Below the pieces are notes generated by a model. That model had not been told where the DNA came from and did no database searches. It saw only the letters and a program-made list of their open reading frames with translations. From the NCBI RefSeq assembly GCF_900129755.1, contig NZ_FQWT01000001.1, positions 1,116,001 through 1,180,000 on the forward strand: DNA of 64,000 nt, written 5' to 3'. How positions within the stretch are numbered: position 1 is the stretch's first letter; each line of letters begins with the position of its first letter. Below are positions 24,820 to 34,006 of this stretch, piece after piece. A program made the translations under genes and the position numbers. This DNA comes from Chryseobacterium oranimense (lineage in GTDB: Bacteria > Bacteroidota > Bacteroidia > Flavobacteriales > Weeksellaceae).

Positions 24820-25758
24820 ATGGAAAATAATTTATTCTTATCCAAATTCTGGTCAAGAGTCTGGGCCTTATTAATTGATTCTCTTATTCTCGGAATTTTT
24901 GGGTATATATTGGGATCAGTCTTCGAAAATTTCCTTATTTCCCTGCGAGAAGAAGCCAAATTAATCGGATGGTTTATTTCTCTGGCCTATTTTTCAATTT
25001 TAAATTCCAAACTGAATAATGGCCAGACTATTGGTAAAAAAATAATGAAAATCCAGGTGACGGATATTGAGGGAAGAACGGTTAGCTTAAAAACATCATT
25101 CATCAGATCTTTAATTCTCACAGCGCCATTTTTCCTGAATGGATTTAAAATTACAGGATCAGAAACATTCTCAATAGTCAATATTATTCAATCGATGATT
25201 ATTTTCACTTTAGGTCTGGGAATTATGGTGTTTTATATCTTCAATAAAGAAACAAGGCAATCCCTTCATGATATCGTGGCAAAAACATATGTTGTTCAGG
25301 ATCGCAGAAACAATACGGTCACTATGATGCCCCAGCCAAAGAAGCTACCTTTCTATATCACGGGTGCTCTTCTATTACTTGTAGTTATAACATCAGTTTA
25401 TAGTTACAGCAGCAATAGCGAAATAAAAAAACTGCTCCCGGTTTATGAAAAGGTTTCGCAACAGGACCATGTTTTAAGGGCATCTATATCAATGAATCAT
25501 TTTTCAGGAAACAAACAGCACGTTTACACCATATCTATTAAAACCGATAAGAAACAGCAGTATGACGGCCACATGGAGACTGATCCGGTCATTAAAGAAG
25601 CGGTTGAAACATTTTTGAACAGTAAAGTTTATGATAGTGATCAGGATGTATTAAACGTAGTGATCGGCTCAGGATTCGATATTGGTATCGCAAGACAAAA
25701 TTATTCTTACAATATTTTCAAACCTATTTTTAAATGGAAGGAAACATATAAACGATAA
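24820..25758 (+). CDS. RDD-family membrane protein
   Basis: A 312-residue protein. The N-terminal half (about 8-165) is an RDD domain with membrane helices LIDSLILGIFGYILGSVF, WFISLAYFSILNS, LILTAPFFL and SMIIFTLGLGIMVFYIF; the signature residues appear in FWSRVWALLIDS and TGKKIMKIQVTD-type sequence. A further helix (FYITGALLLLVVITSVYSY) leads to a C-terminal soluble domain with no recognised motif. RDD proteins have no well-established single role; some are linked to ion or solute transport. It converges on mdh with two GC-rich hairpins between. Confidence 0.82.
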   Translation: MENNLFLSKFWSRVWALLIDSLILGIFGYILGSVFENFLISLREEAKLIGWFISLAYFSILNSKLNNGQTIGKKIMKIQVTDIEGRTVSLKTSFIRSLILTAPFFLNGFKITGSETFSIVNIIQSMIIFTLGLGIMVFYIFNKETRQSLHDIVAKTYVVQDRRNNTVTMMPQPKKLPFYITGALLLLVVITSVYSYSSNSEIKKLLPVYEKVSQQDHVLRASISMNHFSGNKQHVYTISIKTDKKQQYDGHMETDPVIKEAVETFLNSKVYDSDQDVLNVVIGSGFDIGIARQNYSYNIFKPIFKWKETYKR

Positions 25759-25782
25759 CCTCATTGCCATAATAATTAATAT

Positions 25783-25825
25783 AAATAAGCTTCGGCGCGG
25801 CCGGAGGCCGCGCCGAAGCTTATTT
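25783..25825. terminator. Perfect 20-bp GC-rich hairpin after the RDD gene
   Basis: The arms (25783-25802 and 25806-25825) pair perfectly around a 3-nt loop, with the core TTCGGCGCGGCC. A and T flanks make it a bidirectional terminator. It is the first of two such hairpins in the 222-nt convergent gap. Confidence 0.85.
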
Positions 25826-25930
25826 ACTTCTTACCATGTATAACTGATTATGATGATTTCCAACATGAATTATAAGTAAGTATTCTTTGAAATATTGGAA
25901 TTTCAAAATAAATAAACCGTTGTAAAACAG

Positions 25931-25957
25931 CTCAGCGCGGCCTTCGGCCGCGCTGAG
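25931..25957. terminator. Second GC-rich hairpin, before the mdh 3' end
   Basis: CTCAGCGCGGCC (25931-25942) pairs perfectly with 25946-25957 around TTC. On the minus strand it follows the mdh stop codon by 23 nt. It shares the GCGCGGCC core with the hairpin at 25783 but has different flanking bases. Confidence 0.8.
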
Positions 25958-25980
25958 TCTTTATTTAAAGCTTAAATCAA

Positions 25981-26907
25981 TTAAAATTTAAGATCTCCGT
26001 TTACTTCTCTTACTGCATTAGCCGCTTCAGCAAACTTCAACTGCTCATCTGCAGTTAATGTTATGTTGACGATCTTTTCTACTCCGTTTGCTCCGATAAT
26101 AGCCGGAACACCAAGGCAGATATCATTTTGTCCGTATTCACCTTCAAGCATCAGAGAGCAAGGGATCATTTTTTTCTGGTCGCAAGCGATGGCCTGAACC
26201 ATTACAGAAACTGCTGCACCAGGAGCATACCAGGCAGATGTTCCTAATAATTTAGTTAATGTAGCACCTCCTACTTTAGTTTCTTCAATTACATATTTTT
26301 GTTGCTCATCACTTAAGAATTCAGTTACAGGAACACCGTTTCTTGTAGCTTTGCTTAATAATGGAAGCATTCCGGTGTCACTGTGAGCAGCGATTACCAT
26401 ACCGTCTACGTCAGAAATCGGGCTTTCCAATGCTTCAGCCAATCTGTATTTGAATCTTGCAGAATCCAGTGCACCACCCATTCCGATGATTTTGTGCTTA
26501 GGAAGACCTGAAGTTTTGTGTACCAAATAAGCCATAGTATCCATTGGGTTGGAAACCACAATGATGATCACTTCCGGAGAATGTTTTACAAGGTTGGCAG
26601 TAACATCTTTTACAATTCCTGCATTGATGCCGATCAGCTCTTCTCTTGTCATCCCAGGTTTTCTCGGGATACCTGAAGTGATTACTGCTACGTGAGAACC
26701 TGCAGTTTTGCTGTAATCTCCTGTTGTTCCGGTAATTTTTGTATCAAATCCGTTAAGAGATGCAGTCTGCATCAAATCCATTGCTTTACCTTCAGCAAAC
26801 CCTTCTTTAATGTCTACCAAAACTACTTCTGAACAGAAGTTTTTCATTGCGATGTATTCTGCACAGCTTGCTCCTACAGCGCCTGCACCTACTACAGTTA
26901 CTTTCAT
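25981..26907 (-). CDS. mdh: Malate dehydrogenase
   Basis: A 308-residue LDH/MDH-family enzyme that interconverts malate and oxaloacetate with NAD(H) in the TCA cycle. The Rossmann motif is VVGAGAVGAS (5-14). Substrate-specific arginines are in GIPRKPGMTR (R82 and R88), where the arginine pair marks malate rather than lactate dehydrogenase, and the catalytic His is in IAAHSDTGMLP. Length fits the LDH-like MDH group. It has its own promoter at 26962-26992 and converges on the RDD gene. Together with the sdhCAB genes at 34-37 kb, two TCA steps are encoded in the window. Confidence 0.95.
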   Translation of the reverse strand: MKVTVVGAGAVGASCAEYIAMKNFCSEVVLVDIKEGFAEGKAMDLMQTASLNGFDTKITGTTGDYSKTAGSHVAVITSGIPRKPGMTREELIGINAGIVKDVTANLVKHSPEVIIIVVSNPMDTMAYLVHKTSGLPKHKIIGMGGALDSARFKYRLAEALESPISDVDGMVIAAHSDTGMLPLLSKATRNGVPVTEFLSDEQQKYVIEETKVGGATLTKLLGTSAWYAPGAAVSVMVQAIACDQKKMIPCSLMLEGEYGQNDICLGVPAIIGANGVEKIVNITLTADEQLKFAEAANAVREVNGDLKF

Positions 26908-26961
26908 ATTGTATACTTTTTTTAAATTATTTTTTTAGTTGAGTCTAAAAATTGAAACGCC

Positions 26962-26992
26962 CAAATTTAACAATTCCTGAAAAAGTGGGCAA
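26962..26992 (-). promoter_or_regulatory. mdh promoter
   Basis: On the minus strand, TTG (26992-26990) and TAAATTTG (26969-26962) are separated by 20 nt, matching the -33/-7 Bacteroidota promoter. It lies 54 nt before the mdh start and overlaps the hairpin downstream of the heme oxygenase gene. Confidence 0.7.
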
Positions 26993-27005
26993 TTTTTCAG
27001 GAATT
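26972..27005 (-). terminator. Hairpin at the end of the phytochrome operon
   Basis: AATTCCTGAAAAA (26972-26984) pairs perfectly with 26993-27005 around an 8-nt loop, 19 nt after the heme oxygenase stop codon. The following bases are only moderately T-rich, so termination may be partial. Confidence 0.6.
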
Positions 27006-27024
27006 TAATTAGGCTTCGGTAAAA

Positions 27025-27576
27025 TTAATTGACGTTCAATAAAAACGTATATAGTTTTTTCGCTCCGGAAAGGACTTCGTTGTAGTTTTCCTCGGTAACT
27101 TCAGTATCCAGAACCTCTTTGAAATTCTTCCACATAGGACCTGTATTCTCCTGATAGCATCCGAAGAAATTGAAGGTTACATTATCAAAACCTTCTGTTT
27201 TAGAAAGCTGTTTAGCGATCACATTTCCACCTAATGTAGAACCTTCGATCACGTACATGGCGCCCAAAGCTTCATGCTCATTATCAAATTCAAGGTGATG
27301 GGAAGCCGGCTGGTTTTCCAGGGAAAGACTTTTAAGATCTTTTTCAATAAGGGAAAGCTTCTTTCTTTCGTTCAGCTGAAGTTTTTCCGAATATTTATCA
27401 GAAAGGTTCCTGAATATCTTGTCTTCACTGTGAAGAAGCATCAGATAATTGGTATTGATCATTTTTTTATAATCTTCTAACGTGAAGGTCTTATTAAAAA
27501 TTTTTTCAGAATTGAAAAGTTTCTCCGCAGCATCGTGATATTCCGCCGTATTTTGTTTAAGATACTCTGATACCAT
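27025..27576 (-). CDS. bphO: Biliverdin-producing heme oxygenase
   Basis: A 183-residue bacterial heme oxygenase (HemO/BphO type). The proximal heme ligand is H14 in NTAEYHDAAEKLF, and the distal-helix glycine region appears as GAMYVIEGSTLGGNVIAKQL. It opens heme to biliverdin IX, releasing iron and CO. The gene begins 27 nt after the bacteriophytochrome gene, so biliverdin made here is almost certainly the chromophore of that photoreceptor. A separate iron-scavenging role is possible. It is ended by a hairpin. Confidence 0.9.
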   Translation of the reverse strand: MVSEYLKQNTAEYHDAAEKLFNSEKIFNKTFTLEDYKKMINTNYLMLLHSEDKIFRNLSDKYSEKLQLNERKKLSLIEKDLKSLSLENQPASHHLEFDNEHEALGAMYVIEGSTLGGNVIAKQLSKTEGFDNVTFNFFGCYQENTGPMWKNFKEVLDTEVTEENYNEVLSGAKKLYTFLLNVN

Positions 27577-27603
27577 ACAATAAGGTTTTAAAGTTTCTCA
27601 AAT

Positions 27604-29793
27604 TTACGGTTTTTTAAACGTTAAAATAAAACAAGTTCCCTCTTTATTGCTCTCATAATCCACATTTCCCCCGATCCGGGTCATAATCCGGTGTACAATG
27701 GACAACCCTACTCCATTTCCTTTAAATGTTTTGGCATTATCCATCCTGTTAAAGATTTTGAACATCTTATGCTTTTCCTGCTCGGGAATTCCGATACCGT
27801 TGTCTGAAATCCTGTATACAACAGTTTCGTTTTCCACAGTTCCCCAGATTTCCACTCGGGGTTCATCCTGATGGGAAGTATATTTTACAGCATTATTAAT
27901 GACATTCAAAAAAACCTGATTAAGCATTGTTTTATCTGCAAGCACATCAGGACATTCCTTAATAACGATTACAGTTTTTGGAGTATCGAAAGTAATTTTA
28001 GCATTTTCAGATATCTTTTGGATGGTAGTCAGAGGCTGGAGACGTTCCAGTTCTATTTCGCTGTGTTTGGCACGGCTCAGCTGCAGTACATCATGCATCA
28101 TTTCTGCCATACTGTCGATTTCTTCAACAATGGAGGTCAGTTTATTTCTATTCTTTTCCGTTTTTTCAAAATTGGCAAGCAGCATCTGGGCATTCAGCTT
28201 CATCACCGTAAGAGGAGTTCCCAGGTCATGTGAAATTGTGTATGAAAAACTGTCAAGCTCTTCATTTACTTTTCTCAGCTCATTATTCAGGGCTTTAATC
28301 GCATTATACTGTTTGTGGGAAGTTTCCAGTATCACATCACGGATGGCATGCACCGCATGGATATCTCTGGAATTCCATCTTTTTGAATTTCCTTTGATAT
28401 TTTCTGTAAAAATATGGAAAGAAGTCCTTGGCGAAACCATTTGCTTTTCCTCACCATTCTGGACGAACACCTCTACTTTCTTTTCAGGATTTCCTGCCCA
28501 GTTGATATGCTCATCAAACTCTTTGCGGAACCAGATCAGCATTTCTTTCTTACTCCTTTCGATAAAATAAATAATAATACCTGCAGCATTTTCATCAAGC
28601 TTCAATTCCTGCCCGTAATCTTTAAGGAAACTCCGGCTTACAAAAATACTTTCCGAGGTGTTCTCAAGAGCCCAATGGGCAATGCTGTCAATGATATCAT
28701 AATCCGGAACGATCCCCACAGTAATTATATTTCCTTCAGAAATAATGGCAAGACCATCCGATTCAGGCAGTTTCCTGATTTTTCCCTTATTATCTGCAAG
28801 GGAATCGAAAAGATTATTATGTTTTAAAAACTCCGATTTCAGCTGAGATGCTTTTTCATTCAGCTCCAGACGGTATTTCAACTCATTTTTAGACTTGAAT
28901 GAAGAATAGGCATTGGAGGCCAGAGCCGTAAAAATTCCTGCCTGTACCCTGTCTTCAAGGTCAATATGCTTAAACTCCGAATTCTGGCAGGTAACCAGTC
29001 CCCAGAGATGATCATCAATAATAATGGATATGCTGAAGCTTGAAGTTGCCCCCGAATTTTTAATGTACTGACCATGGATAGGTGACATTCCGCGGGAAGC
29101 TACAAAAGTAAGATCTATGTTTTCTTCAGACCTGCTCATAAGCGGAACGGTTTCCTCATATACATTGCTGAATATTCTCTTTCTTTTCTTTAAATAAAGT
29201 GCCCTCGCCTGTCTTGGAATATCAGATTCAGGATAATGAAGTCCCAGATAGCTCTCCATATTACCGTCTCTTCTTTCTGCAATCACCTTTCCTGAACCGT
29301 CCATCATGAATTTATAGACCATCATCCGGTCATAATTTACAATTTTGGAAAGTGTGCTCAACAATTGATCCCACAGCTCCTGTTCATTATCTATGACATA
29401 AAAATTATCATACTTATTGGAAATCCGCTTATTAGGATTTTCCAACACCGCTTCAAATTCCAGAAAAATATGTTTTCCGCTTCTGAAAACAGAAAAATGA
29501 TACTCTTTTTCGCCAAGAAATATCTTATCAAAATGGGTTTCATTTTCTCTTTTTGTAAAGCTGGGCAGAGAAGCGTACAGATCGGATTCAATAACAGACC
29601 GGAAAGTCTCAGGAAAGTCCATAAGGCTTTTTTCAAAAAGCTGTTCCGCATTTTCGATTCTGAATATATCCGCAATATTCCGGCTGAAAAAAGTGATGGA
29701 ATGAGATTCTGCATCAATGCCAATCAGGTAACCAAAACTTTGTATATACCCAGGAATGTGGATGGGTTCCTCATGACACTCTACAAAATTCAT
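27604..29793 (-). CDS. bphP: Bacteriophytochrome histidine kinase
   Basis: A 729-residue red/far-red photoreceptor kinase with order PAS-GAF-PHY-HisKA-HATPase. The biliverdin-attaching cysteine is C6 in the N-terminal VECHEEPIHIPGYIQSFGY segment. The GAF domain contains YPESDIPRQARALY, including the DIP motif whose Asp controls the chromophore. The kinase core has FSYTISHDLGTPLTV (phospho-His around residue 515) and NAVKYTS, DNGIGIPEQ and GNGVGLSIV ATP-binding boxes. A light-driven change would alter autophosphorylation. No response regulator is encoded nearby, so the output is unknown. The downstream bphO supplies biliverdin. A TATATTTG box precedes it at 29811-29818. Confidence 0.94.
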   Translation of the reverse strand: MNFVECHEEPIHIPGYIQSFGYLIGIDAESHSITFFSRNIADIFRIENAEQLFEKSLMDFPETFRSVIESDLYASLPSFTKRENETHFDKIFLGEKEYHFSVFRSGKHIFLEFEAVLENPNKRISNKYDNFYVIDNEQELWDQLLSTLSKIVNYDRMMVYKFMMDGSGKVIAERRDGNMESYLGLHYPESDIPRQARALYLKKRKRIFSNVYEETVPLMSRSEENIDLTFVASRGMSPIHGQYIKNSGATSSFSISIIIDDHLWGLVTCQNSEFKHIDLEDRVQAGIFTALASNAYSSFKSKNELKYRLELNEKASQLKSEFLKHNNLFDSLADNKGKIRKLPESDGLAIISEGNIITVGIVPDYDIIDSIAHWALENTSESIFVSRSFLKDYGQELKLDENAAGIIIYFIERSKKEMLIWFRKEFDEHINWAGNPEKKVEVFVQNGEEKQMVSPRTSFHIFTENIKGNSKRWNSRDIHAVHAIRDVILETSHKQYNAIKALNNELRKVNEELDSFSYTISHDLGTPLTVMKLNAQMLLANFEKTEKNRNKLTSIVEEIDSMAEMMHDVLQLSRAKHSEIELERLQPLTTIQKISENAKITFDTPKTVIVIKECPDVLADKTMLNQVFLNVINNAVKYTSHQDEPRVEIWGTVENETVVYRISDNGIGIPEQEKHKMFKIFNRMDNAKTFKGNGVGLSIVHRIMTRIGGNVDYESNKEGTCFILTFKKP

Positions 29794-30150
29794 ATATTTC
29801 TTTGATCTATCAAATATAACGATTTTTTTACCGTCATGTTGTTTTGTGGTATTAAATCATTAATCCTTTACAACACTGTAATCCTATAAATTTAACTGTA
29901 TTTCGGCTTTAGGTATTTGTTTTCGATATTAATCAGGGCTTTAATTTAAAATATACTAAAAATTTATAAAAAATGCAAATTTAATTTTTCAATTATGATT
30001 CATCCCATAAATCCTATATGGCACTTAAAATAATTATTTTAATTAAATAAAATTTATTAAATTTATATCACCAAATAATGAATATAACAAAAATTCATTG
30101 AATTATTCTCAATAAATTCAATGCAAAATTTAAATTCAAATAATACTATT
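29794..30150. other. AT-rich divergent region between bphP and the Ntn hydrolase gene
   Basis: A 357-nt gap with no gene. On the minus strand TATATTTG (29811-29818) is a likely bphP -7 box, 18 nt before its start codon. The other half is nearly all A and T, with no palindrome or repeat that I can support. Confidence 0.55.
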
Positions 30151-31200
30151 ATGAAAAAGTTCCCATTAATTTTATTTTCCCTTATCCTTTCTGTAGGATT
30201 ATGGAATCCATCAGAAGCATGTACAAGGGTAGTTTACAAAGGTCCTCAAAATACCGTTATCACAGCCCGTTCTATGGATTGGCGTGATGAGATCCCTGGT
30301 AACTTATGGGTTTTACCCAAAGGAATAGACCGCAATGGATTGGTAGGTCCGAAATCTGTGAAATGGACTGCAAAGTATGGAAGTCTTATAAGTTCTTCCT
30401 GGGATATTGCTTCAGCCGACGGTATGAACGAAAAAGGATTAGTGGCCAATCTGCTTTGGCTGGGAGAATCCCAATACCCAAAATTTGATGGTAAAGGAAA
30501 TAAAAAGGGAATTGCAATTTCATTGTGGGCACAATACTATCTTGATAATTTTGCTACAGTAAAAGAAGCTGTAGAATTCTCACGAAAAGAGCCATTCGTT
30601 ATTGTAAGTGATTATATTCCGGGAACAGAAAGATTTACAACCGTCCATCTTTCCATTTCGGATGCTTCAGGAGACAACGCCGTATTTGAATATATTGACG
30701 GAAAACTGGTTATTCATCATGATCCATCTTATACGGTAATGACCAACTCTCCTGTTTTTGAGGAACAGCTGGCGTTAAACAATTACTGGAAAGGGATTCC
30801 GGGAACCGTAATGCTTCCGGGAACAAACCGAGCTGCAGACCGCTTCGTTCGAGCTTCTTACTACATCAATGCAATTCCTCAGACTGCAGATACTCGTACA
30901 GCAATAGCCAGTGTTTTCAGCGTCATCAGAAACTGCTCTGTTCCTTACGGAATCACTTCTGCCACAGAACCCAATATTTCGTCAACAAGATGGCGTTCTG
31001 TTTCTGATCAGAAAAACCTGGTATATTATTTTGAAACGGTTTTCACGCCAAATACCTTTTGGGTGGATCTTAAAGATTTTGATCTTAGTTCTAAGGGTAA
31101 AGTAATGAAACTGGATCTGAGTAATAATAATACTTACAACGGGAAATCCAATGCGAATTTCAAAGAATCTGTACCGTTCACTTTCTTAGGATTAAAATAA
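30151..31200 (+). CDS. Choloylglycine hydrolase / penicillin V acylase-like Ntn amidase
   Basis: A 349-residue exported Ntn hydrolase (CBAH family). An in-frame ATG at 30121 is rejected because the start at 30151 gives a signal peptide ending NPSEA, directly before the nucleophile C24 in ACTRVVYKGP. After cleavage Cys becomes the N-terminal catalytic residue. Other family residues are RSMDWRDEIPG and the Asn in VMTNSPVFEEQL. The enzyme hydrolyses an amide bond; bile salt conjugates, penicillin V and N-acyl homoserine lactones are substrates of different members. The substrate here is not determined. Single gene with a long AT-rich upstream region. Confidence 0.88.
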   Translation: MKKFPLILFSLILSVGLWNPSEACTRVVYKGPQNTVITARSMDWRDEIPGNLWVLPKGIDRNGLVGPKSVKWTAKYGSLISSSWDIASADGMNEKGLVANLLWLGESQYPKFDGKGNKKGIAISLWAQYYLDNFATVKEAVEFSRKEPFVIVSDYIPGTERFTTVHLSISDASGDNAVFEYIDGKLVIHHDPSYTVMTNSPVFEEQLALNNYWKGIPGTVMLPGTNRAADRFVRASYYINAIPQTADTRTAIASVFSVIRNCSVPYGITSATEPNISSTRWRSVSDQKNLVYYFETVFTPNTFWVDLKDFDLSSKGKVMKLDLSNNNTYNGKSNANFKESVPFTFLGLK

Positions 31201-31373
31201 ATATTTCATAACAACCACTCTTACACTTATCAAAATAACACTCTGAATACAAACAGATTATGATTAAATACGAAGCTATGCAAATCATACAAAGTGGTAT
31301 CAAATCAAAGATTTGACAGGAGGTTAATCAGTTGTGGTTAGAATAATATTCACAGTAAAAAACAAAAATAGAT

Positions 31374-32540
31374 ATGGCCTTTTTTTCAATTAAAAAGAAA
31401 AGCCTGATCCTTTGCATGCTAGCCTGCGGGTTATCTGCTTATGCACAAAATCAGGATTCTCTGAAGACCACACCTCCTCCACAGGAGGAAGACCATGTAA
31501 AATATCCTGTACTACAGATTAAAGGCCTTTTCCAGGCACGCTATCTCGTGGGAATGGCAAAAGATGTAGACGTAAACGGGCTTCATCACGCAGACGGATC
31601 AGGGACCAGCAACAATTTTATGCTTAAATACATGCGGGTCCAGGTACGCGCACAGATCAGTAAGAGAACGGAAGTCGTGGCTCTTGCCAATCTTGCCGAT
31701 TTTAAAAATGATCCTAAAAGCAGGGTTCTTGAGAACGCCTATCTGAAATACACATTCAACCCTAAACTTGCTTTCACCGTGGGGCAGTTCAGACCATGGT
31801 TCGGTATTGAAGAAACTTATCCTATAGACATCATCAAGTCTCTGGACTGGTCCAATCAGTATACAGAATTTGGAAAACTGGGCTGGACGAGCTTCCAGAT
31901 CGGGCTTTCTGCTACAGGGCAGCTTCAGTTGGGGGAAATACCATTTCAGTATGCCGTTTCAGTCGTTAATGGAAATGGGAAAAACCAGATCAATGATAAC
32001 GACAACGGAAAGCAATATTCTACAAGACTGGTTTTCGGGCTGTCAAAAAAATACAATTTCAATGTAGGCTTAAATGGAGGTATTGGCGAAGTCTTAAGCA
32101 AAAAAGTATATGCAGTAGGAATTGACCTGAGCTCATTAATCCAGTTTGACCCGAAATGGAGCCTGGATATGCAGCTGGAAGCCAAACAGGCAACCAATCA
32201 TGTATTGTACAATACCATAGATCCGGAAGTGAGACCTGACAATCCTGACCAGTACCTCATCCGGGGCGCTTATTTTCTTCCTAATCTGAGGTACGAGATC
32301 AATCATAAAAACCTCAGCGCTTTCGAGCTCTCTTGCCGGTATGAATATCTGGACACCAATTTCCGCTTGAATTCCAATCCCAGACAAACCATCACTCCTA
32401 TGTTCGGCCTTGAATTCCTGAAAAATTATGGCGCAAGGATTCAGTTAGGCGTACAGTTCGACCGTTACAAACATCAGGTGGAAAACACATCACAATACAA
32501 CAATAATCTATTCATTGTTCAGGTGCAAAGTAGATTTTAA
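31374..32540 (+). CDS. Outer membrane porin, OprO/OprP-like
   Basis: A 388-residue outer membrane protein. It has a signal peptide (1-25, ending SAYAQ), then amphipathic beta strands such as LQIKGLFQARYLVGM, MLKYMRVQVRAQISKRTEVV and VGQFRPWFGIEETYPIDII, ending in VQSRF with a terminal Phe. This is the phosphate-selective porin O/P family layout, which also includes general anion porins. It starts a plus-strand run with 19 nt to the DASS transporter gene and then sdhCAB, so it may admit C4 dicarboxylates rather than phosphate. That is inference from context. Confidence 0.82.
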   Translation: MAFFSIKKKSLILCMLACGLSAYAQNQDSLKTTPPPQEEDHVKYPVLQIKGLFQARYLVGMAKDVDVNGLHHADGSGTSNNFMLKYMRVQVRAQISKRTEVVALANLADFKNDPKSRVLENAYLKYTFNPKLAFTVGQFRPWFGIEETYPIDIIKSLDWSNQYTEFGKLGWTSFQIGLSATGQLQLGEIPFQYAVSVVNGNGKNQINDNDNGKQYSTRLVFGLSKKYNFNVGLNGGIGEVLSKKVYAVGIDLSSLIQFDPKWSLDMQLEAKQATNHVLYNTIDPEVRPDNPDQYLIRGAYFLPNLRYEINHKNLSAFELSCRYEYLDTNFRLNSNPRQTITPMFGLEFLKNYGARIQLGVQFDRYKHQVENTSQYNNNLFIVQVQSRF

Positions 32541-32559
32541 CGCTTAAATATTTATAGAC

Positions 32560-33990
32560 ATGAAAGAAATTAATATTACCAATACAGCAATAACATTTGC
32601 CGTTGCGCTGATCATATGGTTTATTCCAGCTCCGGAAGGCGTCGCTGAAAATGCCTGGCACCTGTTTGCCATCTTTGCGGCAACTATTCTGGGAATTATC
32701 CTTAAAGCCGCTCCAATGGGTACCATGTGTATGATGGCTATTGCTTTTACAGCCCTTACCCAGGTTGTAGCCCCGGGAGATGCAGGAAAATCAATCACCA
32801 AAGCACTTTCCGGATTCGGGGATAAGGTGATCTGGCTCATCGGGATCTCATTTTTTATTGCCAGAGGATTTATCAAAACCGGGCTGGGCAACCGTATTGC
32901 CTTTTTATTTATCAGAATATTCGGGAAAAGTTCATTGGGACTTGCCTACGGACTTGGACTGGCGGATGTTTGTTTAGCTCCTGCCATTCCCAGCAACACA
33001 GCAAGAGGAGGCGGAATTATTTATCCCATCATGAAATCTATGGCTATCAGCTTTGATTCGGTTCCCGAAAAGCCGGAAACCCACAGAAAACTGGGATCAT
33101 TTCTTACCCTGAACAGCTATTATATGAACCTCATCGCTTCGTCTATGTTTCTTACCGGAACTGCAAGTAACCCGATGTGTCAGAAATTTGCAGCCAATTT
33201 AGGAATCAATATCACATGGATGTCTTGGGCTGCTGCAGGATTTGTTCCGGGGTTAGTGGCATTCTTTGTCGTTCCTTTGGTTTTATACAAACTCTACCCG
33301 CCTGAATTGAAAAAAACTGGGGATGCGCCAAAAATGGCAGCTCAGAAATTAAAAGAAATGGGACCTATTTCCAGAAACGAATGGCTGATGCTATTGGCAT
33401 TCTTTATCCTTTTAGCATTATGGATATTCGGTGGAGCATTGTCTATTGATGCAACTACAACAGCTTTTATCGGACTTACAATGCTGCTTCTTACTTCTGT
33501 GCTCACATGGGAAGATATTAAAGGTGAAAAAGGGGCATGGGATACCATCGTATGGTTTGCGGTTCTGGTGATGATGGCCAGCTCTCTGAATGAACTTGGC
33601 TTCATCGGATGGTTCAGTGATCTGATCAAGGTAAAAATAGGCGGATTAAGCTGGCAGGTAGCCTTCCCCGTGATTATTGTCGTTTACTTTTTCAGTCACT
33701 ATATTTTTGCAAGTGCAACAGCTCATGTGGCGGCCATGTATGCAGCCCTGCTTGGAGTTGGAGTTTCTTTAGGAATTCCACCAATGTTACTGGCTATGAT
33801 GCTTGGTTTCTTAGGTTCAATTTATGGGGTACTTACCCATTACGGTCATGGTCCGGCCCCGGTATTCTACGGAAGCGGATATGTCGAACTGAAAGCCTGG
33901 TGGCTGAGAGGTCTTGAAATAGGAATTGTATTGCTGATCATCTACATGGTAATCGGAGGACTGTGGATGAAAGTTTTAGGATATTATTAA
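32560..33990 (+). CDS. DASS-family dicarboxylate/anion transporter
   Basis: A 476-residue inner-membrane transporter with about 12 helices (for example ITFAVALIIWFIP, WHLFAIFAATILGIIL and LEIGIVLLIIYMVIGGLW). The DASS/CitT signature sites are both visible: PSNTARGGGIIYP in the first half and GFLGSIYGVLTHYGHGPAP in the second. Family members exchange or co-transport C4 dicarboxylates, 2-oxoglutarate or citrate. The SNT motif typically contacts Na+ or substrate. It lies 19 nt after a porin gene and 16 nt before sdhC, so succinate, fumarate or malate are likely substrates. Confidence 0.9.
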   Translation: MKEINITNTAITFAVALIIWFIPAPEGVAENAWHLFAIFAATILGIILKAAPMGTMCMMAIAFTALTQVVAPGDAGKSITKALSGFGDKVIWLIGISFFIARGFIKTGLGNRIAFLFIRIFGKSSLGLAYGLGLADVCLAPAIPSNTARGGGIIYPIMKSMAISFDSVPEKPETHRKLGSFLTLNSYYMNLIASSMFLTGTASNPMCQKFAANLGINITWMSWAAAGFVPGLVAFFVVPLVLYKLYPPELKKTGDAPKMAAQKLKEMGPISRNEWLMLLAFFILLALWIFGGALSIDATTTAFIGLTMLLLTSVLTWEDIKGEKGAWDTIVWFAVLVMMASSLNELGFIGWFSDLIKVKIGGLSWQVAFPVIIVVYFFSHYIFASATAHVAAMYAALLGVGVSLGIPPMLLAMMLGFLGSIYGVLTHYGHGPAPVFYGSGYVELKAWWLRGLEIGIVLLIIYMVIGGLWMKVLGYY

Positions 33991-34006
33991 TCATTAAATC
34001 AAAAAT

